Shown here: positions 24,279 to 31,181 of the stretch, in pieces
Position numbering within the stretch: the first letter of the stretch is position 1
How the letters are laid out: the number at the start of each line of letters is the position of its first letter
NCBI RefSeq assembly: GCF_008638365.1
Contig: NZ_VWVU01000002.1
Span: 1 to 64,000 of the forward strand
Length of the DNA stretch: 64,000 nucleotides
Reading direction: 5' to 3'
Source of the DNA: Nocardiopsis quinghaiensis
Lineage (GTDB): Bacteria; Actinomycetota; Actinomycetes; Streptosporangiales; Streptosporangiaceae
The notes under the pieces: model-generated
The model's database searches: none
Told to the model about the DNA's origin: nothing
What the model saw: only the letters and a program-made list of their open reading frames with translations
Made by a program: the position numbers and the translations under genes

Positions 24279-24364
24279 CAATTTATGTACTTTGTTACCG
24301 ATTAACACTTACCGAGTGGTTCACGAGGAAGAAAGAGCTGCCGAAACACATTACCCACGGGAAA

Positions 24365-24901
24365 TTACCTGGTCCTTCCCGTTCTCCGCAGATAGCGCAC
24401 CCAGTTCACCGCGACGCCGCCGACCACGGCCAGGCACGCCGCGAGGACGAACGACGACAGGAGCCACTCCCGGGAGCCGTCCGGCCCGTAGACGCGGTTG
24501 GACGCCCCGGCGTCCACGGCCGGGATCCGCGCTCCCTCCTCGCAGGTGTCACGCCCGGCCGCGTGCAGGTACACCGCTCGCGGCTCCCCTCCCCCGGCCT
24601 CGGCGAAGGAACCGTTGCAGGTGCACGACTCGTGCCCCGGATGCTGGACGCACGTGATACTGCTCACGTTGAACACTCCCGGAGTGCCCTCGCCGCGCGC
24701 CGCGCGCAGCCCCTGCTCCAGTCCGGCGAAACCCACGTGGGCCACCAGTGCGGCGAGGACCACGACGACGACGGAGAACTGCGGGGACGGACGTCGGCGG
24801 CTCCTCCGCGTGTCGTGTCCGCCGGCGTGGCCGGTGGCAACGCCTCCGGTGGTGCCGGTGCCGGTGCCGGTGCCGGTGCCGAGCGTCCTCGGAGTGCTCA
24901 T
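24365..24901 (-). CDS. Small two-segment membrane protein with a cysteine-containing loop
   Basis: A 178-residue protein I do not recognise. A hydrophilic N-terminus with a GTGTGTGTT run is followed by a membrane segment (about residues 43-60, FSVVVVVLAALVAHVGFAG), an extracytoplasmic loop of about 80 residues with five cysteines (ITCVQHPGHESCTCNGSF and RDTCEEG), and a second membrane segment (about 150-170), ending in basic residues. The cysteines could bind metal or form disulphides. Its ATG overlaps the stop of the MFS gene by four bases (ATGA, 24898-24901), so the two are translationally coupled and the protein probably serves the transporter. The GTGT run is coded by five copies of a hexamer at 24851-24880. 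Confidence 0.65.
   Translation of the reverse strand: MSTPRTLGTGTGTGTGTTGGVATGHAGGHDTRRSRRRPSPQFSVVVVVLAALVAHVGFAGLEQGLRAARGEGTPGVFNVSSITCVQHPGHESCTCNGSFAEAGGGEPRAVYLHAAGRDTCEEGARIPAVDAGASNRVYGPDGSREWLLSSFVLAACLAVVGGVAVNWVRYLRRTGRTR
24851..24880. repeat. Hexanucleotide tandem repeat (GGTGCC)x5
   Basis: Five exact copies of GGTGCC, within the N-terminal coding part of the small membrane protein gene on the other strand. Changes in copy number would keep the frame and only alter the length of a Gly-Thr run. Confidence 0.8.
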
Positions 24902-26220
24902 GCCCTCGCTCCCTCGTCCTCATGACTCTCCTCGGCGGGCTTCTCCGCGCCGCTCCCGCCGCCGCGGCCGATCTGGAGGGCGAGCACCGCGGCCACACCG
25001 CACAGGGCGGCCGCGAGCAGCCACACCGGCCCGTAGCCGCCGGTCACGTCACGGGTGAAGCCGCCGAAGACCGCCATGGTCCCCGCGCCGACCTGGTGGA
25101 CGGCGTTGACCCAGCCGAAGACGATGGCGCCGTCCGCGCCGAAGACCCGGTGGCACAGCATGATGGTCGGCGGAACCGTGGCGACGTCGAGCAGGCCGAA
25201 CACCACGACGAAGGCCATCATCGCCGCCCCCGCGTCGGGGCCCAGCAGCGCGGGCAGCATGGCCAGGAGGGCGCCCCGGCTCACGTAGTAGACGACCAGG
25301 AGCACACGCGGGTCCATCCGGTCGGTGAGCCATCCCGACAGGACCGTTCCCACGAGGGAGAACACACCGACCGTCGACACCAGCGCGGCGGCGACGGTGA
25401 CGGCCATCCCCTGGTCCTGTGCGGCGGGCACGAAGTGGGTCCACAGGATGCCGTTGGTGGTCGCCCCGCACACCGCGAACGTCCCGCCCAGGAGCCAGAA
25501 CTGACGGCTGTTGACCGAGGAGTACAGGACCCTCAGGGTCCGGCGCGCCGCGCCCTGGTCCGTCTTGGGCTTCTCCACGAAGGCCGTCGCCCCGTAGGGC
25601 CGCTGGCCCAGGTCGGCCGGGTGGTCCCGCAGCACGAAGGCGATGAGGACGATCATCACGCCCGCGGTCAGCGCCAGGGTCACGATGGCCGGCCGCCATC
25701 CCTGGTGGTCGATGATCCACGCCAGCGCGGGCAGGAACACCAGCTGCCCGAAGGCGCTGGCCCCGGTCAGGGTCCCGATGACCAGCCCGCGGCGCTCGAC
25801 GAACCAGTTGTTGGTGACGGTGGCGGCGAACGTCATCGCCAGCGATCCGGTACCCGCGCCGATGAGCAGTCCCCAGTACAGGGTCAGCTGCCAGGCGGCG
25901 GTCATGAGGGTGGTCAGTCCGGCGCCCACGACGATGGTCGCCAGTGCCACCAGGGCGATGCGGCGGATACCGAACCGGTCCATCAGGGCGGCGGCGAACG
26001 GGGCGATCAGGCCGTAGACGATCATGTTGACCGAGGCCGCCACACCGATCGTCCCGCGGGACCACGAGTACTCGGTGTGCAGGGGGTCGGTCAGCAGTCC
26101 GGGCATCGCGGCGAAGGCCGCCGCGGCCACGATGGTCAGGCACGCGACCAGGGCGATCAGCCACGCGCGGTGGAACGGGGTGTGTGCTGGCTTCCGTGCG
26201 GAAGCGGTGTCCTCAACCAT
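24898..26220 (-). CDS. MFS transporter (oxalate/formate antiporter or monocarboxylate type)
   Basis: A 440-residue transporter with twelve membrane segments in two halves. YSWSRGTIGVAASVNMIVYGLIAPFAAALMDRFGIRR in outline is the first-loop motif of the OFA/MCT branch, and NNWFVERRGLVIGTLTGASAFGQLVFLP in segment 5 is diagnostic of that branch, which moves small organic acids. The middle loop is short and charged (VEKPKTDQGAARR). It starts at ATG 26220, 71 bases from the divergent GlxA-type regulator gene at 26292, which is its likely controller. Its end overlaps the start of the small membrane protein gene. The substrate is unknown. Confidence 0.85.
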   Translation of the reverse strand: MVEDTASARKPAHTPFHRAWLIALVACLTIVAAAAFAAMPGLLTDPLHTEYSWSRGTIGVAASVNMIVYGLIAPFAAALMDRFGIRRIALVALATIVVGAGLTTLMTAAWQLTLYWGLLIGAGTGSLAMTFAATVTNNWFVERRGLVIGTLTGASAFGQLVFLPALAWIIDHQGWRPAIVTLALTAGVMIVLIAFVLRDHPADLGQRPYGATAFVEKPKTDQGAARRTLRVLYSSVNSRQFWLLGGTFAVCGATTNGILWTHFVPAAQDQGMAVTVAAALVSTVGVFSLVGTVLSGWLTDRMDPRVLLVVYYVSRGALLAMLPALLGPDAGAAMMAFVVVFGLLDVATVPPTIMLCHRVFGADGAIVFGWVNAVHQVGAGTMAVFGGFTRDVTGGYGPVWLLAAALCGVAAVLALQIGRGGGSGAEKPAEESHEDEGARA

Positions 26221-26291
26221 GCCTCCAGAGTCCTTCGGGGACCCCCGCCCCCGACAGTGTCCTGAAAGCCAACATGCGCAAGAATCGGGCC

Positions 26292-27287
26292 ATGAGCGTT
26301 TTCACCCACCCCGAACGCCACAGCGTGGCCGTACTCGTCCGGCACGGCGTGCTGCCCATCGAGGCGGGCATCGTCCACCGCCTCTTCGGCCAGGCCCGCG
26401 ACAGTGAAGGAGAACTGCTCTACGAGGTCCTCACCTGTGCCCTGGAGCCCGGTGAGATCAGGACCGACACCGACTTCACCGTCAACGTCGCCCACGGCCC
26501 GGAGGTGCTCCGCGAGGCCCGGACGGTGATCCTGCCCGCCGCCGACGAGGACTACGTCGAACGCCCGCACGACCCCCTCGCCCCGGCCCTGGCCGCGGCC
26601 GTCGCCCGCATCCGGCCGGACGCGCGCGTGGCCTCCATCTGCACCGGGGCGTTCGTGCTCGCCGCCGCGGGGCTGCTGGCCGGGTGCCGTGTGACCACCC
26701 ACTGGAAGTCGGCGGGCTTCTTCCGCGCCATGTACCCCGGCATCGACCTGGACCCGAACGTGCTGTACACCGACAACGGGCGCGTGCTGACCGCCGCCGG
26801 GGTCGCCTCCGGCATCGACCTGAGCCTGCACATGATCCGTGTCGACCACGGCGCCGCCGTGGCCAACGAGGTGGCGCGCAGCACCGTCGTGCCGCCCCAC
26901 CGGGACGGCGGCCAGGCCCAGTACATCCGCCACCCCGTGCCCGCACCGGAACGGGCCGCGACCGGCCGCGCGCGCTCCTGGGCCCTGGACCACCTCCACC
27001 TCCAGCCGAACCTGCGGGAGATGGCCCGCCAGGAGTCCATGAGCGTGCGCACCTTCACCCGCCGCTTCCGCGACGAGGTGGGGCTCTCGCCCGGGCAGTG
27101 GGTCGCCCAACAGCGCCTGGACCGGGCCCGGCAACTGCTGGAGGAGTCGGACCTGCCGGTGGACCGGATCGCGCACGAGGCGGGTTTCGGCACGGCGGCG
27201 TCCCTGCGCCAGCACATGCACGCCGAGCTCGGCGTGTCGCCCAGCGCCTACCGGCGCACCTTCCGGGGCACGTCGCACGCGGCCTGA
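26292..27287 (+). CDS. GlxA-family regulator (DJ-1/PfpI domain plus AraC HTH)
   Basis: A 331-residue regulator. The first two thirds are a DJ-1/PfpI-type domain (VAVLVRHGVLPIEAGIVHRLFG, VASICTGAFVLAAAGLLAGCRVTTHWK with the elbow cysteine in SICTGAF), as in GATase-1-like AraC proteins such as GlxA or FtrA. The last 100 residues are the AraC double HTH (LREMARQESMSVRTFTRRFRDEVGLSPGQWV and DRIAHEAGFGTAASLRQHMHAELGVSPSAYRR in outline). ATG 26292 begins at the fold. It is divergent from the MFS gene, 71 bases away, and probably controls it. A strong terminator (27324-27359) separates it from the ectoine-like operon. Confidence 0.88.
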   Translation: MSVFTHPERHSVAVLVRHGVLPIEAGIVHRLFGQARDSEGELLYEVLTCALEPGEIRTDTDFTVNVAHGPEVLREARTVILPAADEDYVERPHDPLAPALAAAVARIRPDARVASICTGAFVLAAAGLLAGCRVTTHWKSAGFFRAMYPGIDLDPNVLYTDNGRVLTAAGVASGIDLSLHMIRVDHGAAVANEVARSTVVPPHRDGGQAQYIRHPVPAPERAATGRARSWALDHLHLQPNLREMARQESMSVRTFTRRFRDEVGLSPGQWVAQQRLDRARQLLEESDLPVDRIAHEAGFGTAASLRQHMHAELGVSPSAYRRTFRGTSHAA

Positions 27288-27323
27288 CCACGCCGGCGCC
27301 GTGCGCGGACCCCACGCACACGA

Positions 27324-27359
27324 GCACCGGGGCGGTGGGTCCTCCCACCGTCCCGGTGC
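27324..27359. terminator. Bidirectional terminator closing the ectoine-like operon
   Basis: A 16-base stem (27324-27339 with 27344-27359) with one G:U pair and a TCCT loop. It lies between the GlxA-type gene (+) and the EctA-like gene (-), marking the downstream end of the minus-strand operon. Confidence 0.7.
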
Positions 27360-27387
27360 GCTGTTCACCGGTTACGCGGCCACCGTG

Positions 27388-27912
27388 TCAGGGCGCGACC
27401 GGACCGATCCGGTACAGGGTCTCCTCGTGGTGGCCGCCGCCGAAGTCCGCGCTGGTGAAGAGCACGCTCCTGTCGATGTCGGCGCCCCACCGCTTGGCGA
27501 ACCGCTTGAGCACCATCACGATCGGCGTGTTGGCCTCGGAGACGGTCGCCTCCACGTACCTGGCGCCGGCCAGGAGCTCCTGTTCCACGGCGTGGTCGAA
27601 GAGCTTCACCCCGAGGAAGGGGATGCCGTGCCTGGGTGTGACCGCCTCCTGCCAGACGAAGTAGGTGTCGGGCCGGTCGGGACGGCGGTAGCCGCTGAGG
27701 AAGCCGATGACCTCGCCGTCGAGGTCGGCCACCATCGAGGTCCGCGCGAAGTCGCGGAACCAGATCATGTAGTAGTACTCGCTGTTGTTGTCGAGTTCCT
27801 CGGAGGCGTCCACCATCTCCCGGACGGCGTGGGCGTCGGAGGGCTCGGGCCTGCGGAAGACGACCCGGTCGCGCGCGGGGACGGGGGACCGGTCTTCCAT
27901 CGTGACGGTCAT
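27388..27912 (-). CDS. EctA-like acetyltransferase (GNAT) with an altered CoA loop
   Basis: A 174-residue homologue of L-2,4-diaminobutyrate acetyltransferase, the second enzyme of ectoine synthesis. FRRPEPSDAHAVREMVDAS, LDNNSEYYYMIWFRDFARTSMVA, GYRRPDRPDTYFVWQEAV and the end HEETLYRIGP all follow EctA. The acetyl-CoA pyrophosphate loop, normally of the form R-G-x-G-L-G, reads TPRHGIPFLG here, so the Q/R-x-x-G-x-G/A pattern is lost. The enzyme may therefore use another acyl donor, such as the thioester on the neighbouring carrier protein; that is inference. ATG 27912 follows AAGGAG. It is the last gene of the operon. No EctB (diaminobutyrate transaminase) is present. Confidence 0.8.
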   Translation of the reverse strand: MTVTMEDRSPVPARDRVVFRRPEPSDAHAVREMVDASEELDNNSEYYYMIWFRDFARTSMVADLDGEVIGFLSGYRRPDRPDTYFVWQEAVTPRHGIPFLGVKLFDHAVEQELLAGARYVEATVSEANTPIVMVLKRFAKRWGADIDRSVLFTSADFGGGHHEETLYRIGPVAP

Positions 27913-27985
27913 CGTGACTCCTTGGTCATGGTGGTCGTGTCTAGGTCGTCGCCCGCGGGGCCGTGGGCGGTGGACGGGGGCGGCG

Positions 27986-28390
27986 TCAGGCGTCCGCCGT
28001 GTCGGTCAGGAGGGGGTAGGCGCCGTTCTCGTCGTGGTCCTCGCGGCCGGTGACCGGGGGGTTGAACACACAGACGAAACGGGAGTCCCTGGTCGGGCGC
28101 AGGGTGTGCCGCTCGTGTCCGTCGAGCAGGTACATGACCCCGGGGGTGATCCAGTGCTTCTCACCGGTCTCGTCGTTGGTCAGCTCCATCTCGCCCTCGA
28201 CGCACAGGACGGCCTCGTAGTGGTTGGCGTACCACAGGGACGTCTCGGTGCCCGCGTAGACGGTGGTCTCGTGCAGGGAGAACCCGACGTCCTCCCTGGC
28301 GAGCACGATCCGCTTGCTCTCCCAGGTGCCCTTGGCACCCTTGACGTGGCGTTCGGTGTCCTCGATCTCCGCGAAGGAACGGATCAGCAT
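27986..28390 (-). CDS. Ectoine synthase-like cyclase (EctC family, cupin)
   Basis: A 134-residue cupin very close to ectoine synthase, which closes N-gamma-acetyl-diaminobutyrate into the tetrahydropyrimidine ring. It keeps the residues known for EctC: the GTWESKR segment with Trp, Ser and Arg, the Thr in [10 protein letters not shown], the metal-binding Glu in [12 protein letters not shown], Tyr and His in [14 protein letters not shown], and [22 protein letters not shown] at the end in outline. Full length (family about 130). Ring closure on an acylated diamine is therefore likely. It sits between the carrier protein and the EctA-like gene, not beside ectB. ATG 28390 follows AGAGAGG. Confidence 0.88.
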   Translation of the reverse strand: MLIRSFAEIEDTERHVKGAKGTWESKRIVLAREDVGFSLHETTVYAGTETSLWYANHYEAVLCVEGEMELTNDETGEKHWITPGVMYLLDGHERHTLRPTRDSRFVCVFNPPVTGREDHDENGAYPLLTDTADA

Positions 28391-28432
28391 GGCGGCCTCT
28401 CTGGGGGTGGGGATTCGGTGGGGGCGTCGTGC

Positions 28433-28693
28433 TCAGACCGCGGCGGGCCGGGTGGAGGCCAGGACGAAGTCGGTGAGGGTGTCCACGGAGTCGAACACCT
28501 CGATCTCCAGGTCCTCCGGGGCCACCTCCAGTCCGATGGACTCCTCCAGGCCCATGAGGACCTCCAGCATCGAGGTGGAGTCCAGGTGCAGGTCGTCGAA
28601 GAGGCGGACGCCGCCGTCCAGGTCGGCGACCTCTCGCTCCAGGGCCTCCGAGAGGGCCGTTTCGAGAGCCTTGGTCACGTCGTTGCGCTGCAT
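28433..28693 (-). CDS. Acyl carrier protein
   Basis: An 86-residue acidic helical carrier protein. The phosphopantetheine attachment site is Ser39 in LHLDSTSMLEVLMGLEE (form D-S-x-S-M rather than the usual D-S-L). VTKALETALSEALEREVADLDGG is helix I and FDSVDTLTDFVLAST helix IV. It is preceded by the AMP-forming ligase (58-base gap) and followed by the EctC-like gene (42-base gap). Loading is expected from the ligase at 28752-30269, and activation from the AcpS-type enzyme at 30720-31181. It probably carries the intermediate handled by the decarboxylase and the hotdog protein. Confidence 0.88.
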   Translation of the reverse strand: MQRNDVTKALETALSEALEREVADLDGGVRLFDDLHLDSTSMLEVLMGLEESIGLEVAPEDLEIEVFDSVDTLTDFVLASTRPAAV

Positions 28694-28751
28694 GTTCGTC
28701 TCCTTGCTGTGGTGATGCGGGTGTCGTCTTCGGCTCGTGCGCGGTCGTCGC

Positions 28752-30269
28752 TCAGTCGCGGCCCCTTCCGGCCGAGATCAGCCGGGCGAGCCGCTTGCGG
28801 TCGACCTTGCCGTTGCCGTTGGTGGGCAGGTCCTCGAACCGGGTGCAGACCCGGGGGATCTTGTACTCCTCGATCTCCGCGCGCATCCTCAGCAGGACCT
28901 CCTCCCTGGGGATGGCGGCGATGACCGCGAGCTGGGCGGGGCGCCGGCCCTCCGGCGGGAGGACGATCGCGGAGGTCACGCCGTCGACCCGGTGGGCGGC
29001 CGCCTCGACCTCGGTCGCGCTGACCCGGAAGCCGCGCTCCTTGTAGATGTCGTCCCTACGGCCGTCGAAGTACAGGTAGCCGTCCTCGTCCTGCCATCCG
29101 TAGTCGCCCGTCCGCAGCTCCGGGAAGAGCCCGTCCCTGCGGTGGAAGCGCTCGGCCGTCAGCTCCTCGCGCCTCCAGTAGCCGGCCATGACGTTGGGGC
29201 CGCGTACCACGATCTGGCCGGTCTCGCCGGGCGGGAGCCGCTCACCGTCGGGACCGGTGACGAAGACCTCGGTCCCGTCCAGCGGCAGGCCGCACGAGCC
29301 CGGATGGTCCAGGTCGCCGTCCGGCGGCATGATGGTGGCCCGCTTGCACTCGGTCAGGCCGTACATCACCTGCACCCGCAGCCCGGGAAGAGAGCTCCTC
29401 AGCGAGGCGACGGTCTTCTCCGAGAGCGCGGCGCCGGTGTTGGTGAGCAGGCGCAGGGAGGTGGGCCTGTGCTCGGTCCGGGCCGACAGCCACGCCAGCC
29501 GGTCGGAGACGGCGGGCACACCGGCCAGGACGGTCGCGCCGCTCTCGACCAGGCTGCGCAGCAGCGGCGGCCCGGACTCGGCGGCCGTGCCGAAACGCAT
29601 CCGCGCACCGGCCAGCAGCACCAGGTAGACCTGGTAGAGCCCGTAGTCGAAGGAGACCGGCAGCGGGCAGTACACCGTGTCGTCGGACCGGTAGGCCAGG
29701 CGCCGCTGAATGGCCCGGGCGGAGAACAGCACCTGCTGGTGCGTGCTCACCACGGCCTTGGGCCGGGAGGTGGTGCCGGAGGTGTAGATCATGCACACCG
29801 GGTCCACCTCCAGCGCACGGTCGTGGCCGGAGCCGATGGGCGCGTGGGCCGGAGCGGGCCCGTCGGCCGCGCTGAGCAGGTCGTCCGTGGTCAGGAAGTC
29901 GGCGCCCCTCGCCATGGCCTCGTCCTCGGCCTCGTCGGTGTCGCAGACCACGACCGCGGGCTCGCAGTCTTTGAGGACGTGGGACAGGGCGCCGTCGCGA
30001 ACGCTCTCGTGCAGGAGGCTGAACACCCCGCCGACGCGGGAGACGGCGAAGAGCGCGGCGACGGCCGCCAGCGGGTCCCCGGTCCGCACGACCACCCGGT
30101 CCGCACGGCCCACGCCGCGTTCACGCAGGTGGTGGGCGATGCGGGTGCTGGTGGCGGCGAGATCGCCGAGACCGGCGGCCTGGTCGCGGAAGGACAGGAA
30201 GGGGGCGTGCGGGTCGCGCTCGGCCGCTCGGTCGAGCAGGTCGTGCAGTAGTCGCGGCTCGGTGTTCAC
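28752..30269 (-). CDS. AMP-forming acyl/aminoacyl-ACP ligase
   Basis: A 505-residue adenylate-forming enzyme. The P-loop-like motif is MIYTSGTTSRPKAVV (about residues 165-180), then MYGLTECKRATIMP, the hinge-region TGDYGWQDEDGYLYFDGRRDD and the C-terminal catalytic lysine in TNGNGKVDRKRL. It resembles the AMP-forming ligases that accompany a carrier protein and a PLP decarboxylase in exosortase-A gene sets, and also NRPS-like loading enzymes. Its likely job is to adenylate a carboxylic or amino acid and load it on the carrier protein encoded next. GTG 30269 follows GAAGGAG and overlaps the hotdog gene stop by four bases. Substrate not known. Confidence 0.85.
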   Translation of the reverse strand: MNTEPRLLHDLLDRAAERDPHAPFLSFRDQAAGLGDLAATSTRIAHHLRERGVGRADRVVVRTGDPLAAVAALFAVSRVGGVFSLLHESVRDGALSHVLKDCEPAVVVCDTDEAEDEAMARGADFLTTDDLLSAADGPAPAHAPIGSGHDRALEVDPVCMIYTSGTTSRPKAVVSTHQQVLFSARAIQRRLAYRSDDTVYCPLPVSFDYGLYQVYLVLLAGARMRFGTAAESGPPLLRSLVESGATVLAGVPAVSDRLAWLSARTEHRPTSLRLLTNTGAALSEKTVASLRSSLPGLRVQVMYGLTECKRATIMPPDGDLDHPGSCGLPLDGTEVFVTGPDGERLPPGETGQIVVRGPNVMAGYWRREELTAERFHRRDGLFPELRTGDYGWQDEDGYLYFDGRRDDIYKERGFRVSATEVEAAAHRVDGVTSAIVLPPEGRRPAQLAVIAAIPREEVLLRMRAEIEEYKIPRVCTRFEDLPTNGNGKVDRKRLARLISAGRGRD

Positions 30270-30736
30270 GAGGACTCCTTCTTTCTCACTGCTTCGTGGG
30301 GGACCACGGTCGTGGCCGTCGCGGCGCACACGAGCCGGGGTTCGGGGAGGAGGCGTGCCGCGCTGGGACGCGTCCCGGAGTCGGCGGCGATCACCTTGTG
30401 GGCGGTCATCTCCACGACCCTGCGCAACCGGGTCCGGCGCACGAGGCGGCCGCGGACCTCCAGGTAGTCGCCGGGCGAGACGGGAGCGGTGAAGCGCACG
30501 TCCGAGTAACTGGCCAGCAGGCCCTCGTCCCCGTCCTCCCGGACGGTGATCTCGGTGACCAGGTCGCCGAACAGGCGCAGGACGCGGGCGCCCTCCACCA
30601 CGTTCCCGCCGTAGTAGGCGTCGGCCTCGTTCAGGCGCACCCGCAGGAACGCCGTGGTCTCGCCGGTCTCCCGGCCCCCGTCCGCCGAGGCGGTGGGCGC
30701 TTCCCGCAGCTCGGGCCGTTCAGTGGTGGTGCTCAT
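30266..30736 (-). CDS. Hotdog-fold protein of the 3-aminobutyryl-CoA / beta-alanyl-CoA ammonia-lyase type
   Basis: A 156-residue single-hotdog protein. The core LRVRLNEADAYYGGNVVEGARVLRLFGDLVTEITVREDGDEGLLASYSDVRFTAPVSPGDYLEV in outline (about residues 30-95) matches the ammonia lyases (Kal, Acl) that remove or add NH3 at the beta-carbon of an acyl-CoA, more than ordinary thioesterases. In this operon the thioester would be on the carrier protein. A role in amination, deamination or thioester hydrolysis of a beta-aminoacyl chain is inferred. Tail rich in Ala and Thr. ATG 30736 follows GGAGG and AGGAG; its start overlaps the end of the AcpS gene by 17 bases. Confidence 0.7.
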   Translation of the reverse strand: MSTTTERPELREAPTASADGGRETGETTAFLRVRLNEADAYYGGNVVEGARVLRLFGDLVTEITVREDGDEGLLASYSDVRFTAPVSPGDYLEVRGRLVRRTRLRRVVEMTAHKVIAADSGTRPSAARLLPEPRLVCAATATTVVPHEAVRKKESS

Positions 30737-31181
30737 GTACTCCTACCTCCTTCTCGTCGTTCGGTCCGCTCCCCGGGGGACGCGGTGCGCCGCTTCCACG
30801 CACGCACAGGGCCACGGCGACGACGACGTTCTCCTTGTGCGAGATCGACAGGGACACGGGGGGCAGGCCCATCCGCGCGGCCTCCCCGAGGAAGACGACC
30901 CGGGGCGCGCCTCCCTCCTCCCGGACCACCCAGATGTCGCTCGGCGCCACTCCCTGGAGCAGTCCGTGTCCCAGTGCCTTGAGGACCGCCTCCTTGGCGG
31001 CGAAGCGCCCCGACAGGAACTCCGACCGGCGCCGCGCGCCCATGCCGGCGGCCTCCTCCACCTCGCCCGGCGCGTACCCGAAGCGCAGGAACCACGGTCG
31101 GCGCGTGAGCCGGTCCAGTTCGCGCCGGTCCAGGACGTCGACGCCGACGCGCAGGGCGGTGGAGCCGGTACACGTACTCAC
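30720..31181 (-). CDS. Holo-ACP synthase-type phosphopantetheinyl transferase
   Basis: A 153-residue AcpS-family enzyme that transfers 4'-phosphopantetheine from CoA to the serine of a carrier protein. The two signature regions are RVGVDVLDRRELDRL (metal-binding Asp) near residue 15 and FAAKEAVLKALGHGL (Glu and Lys) near residue 70, followed by LSISHKENVVVAVALC at the end. A dedicated copy inside the operon shows that the carrier protein is really used. GTG 31181 overlaps the decarboxylase stop by four bases (GTGA), and the C-terminus ends HEHHH. The house-keeping acpS should lie elsewhere. Confidence 0.85.
   Translation of the reverse strand: MSTCTGSTALRVGVDVLDRRELDRLTRRPWFLRFGYAPGEVEEAAGMGARRRSEFLSGRFAAKEAVLKALGHGLLQGVAPSDIWVVREEGGAPRVVFLGEAARMGLPPVSLSISHKENVVVAVALCVRGSGAPRPPGSGPNDEKEVGVHEHHH

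Noticed and set aside
27388..28390. Reading the EctA/EctC genes as an ordinary ectoine cluster
   Set aside because: There is no EctB or EctD, the other operon genes are carrier-protein enzymes, and the EctA CoA loop is altered.
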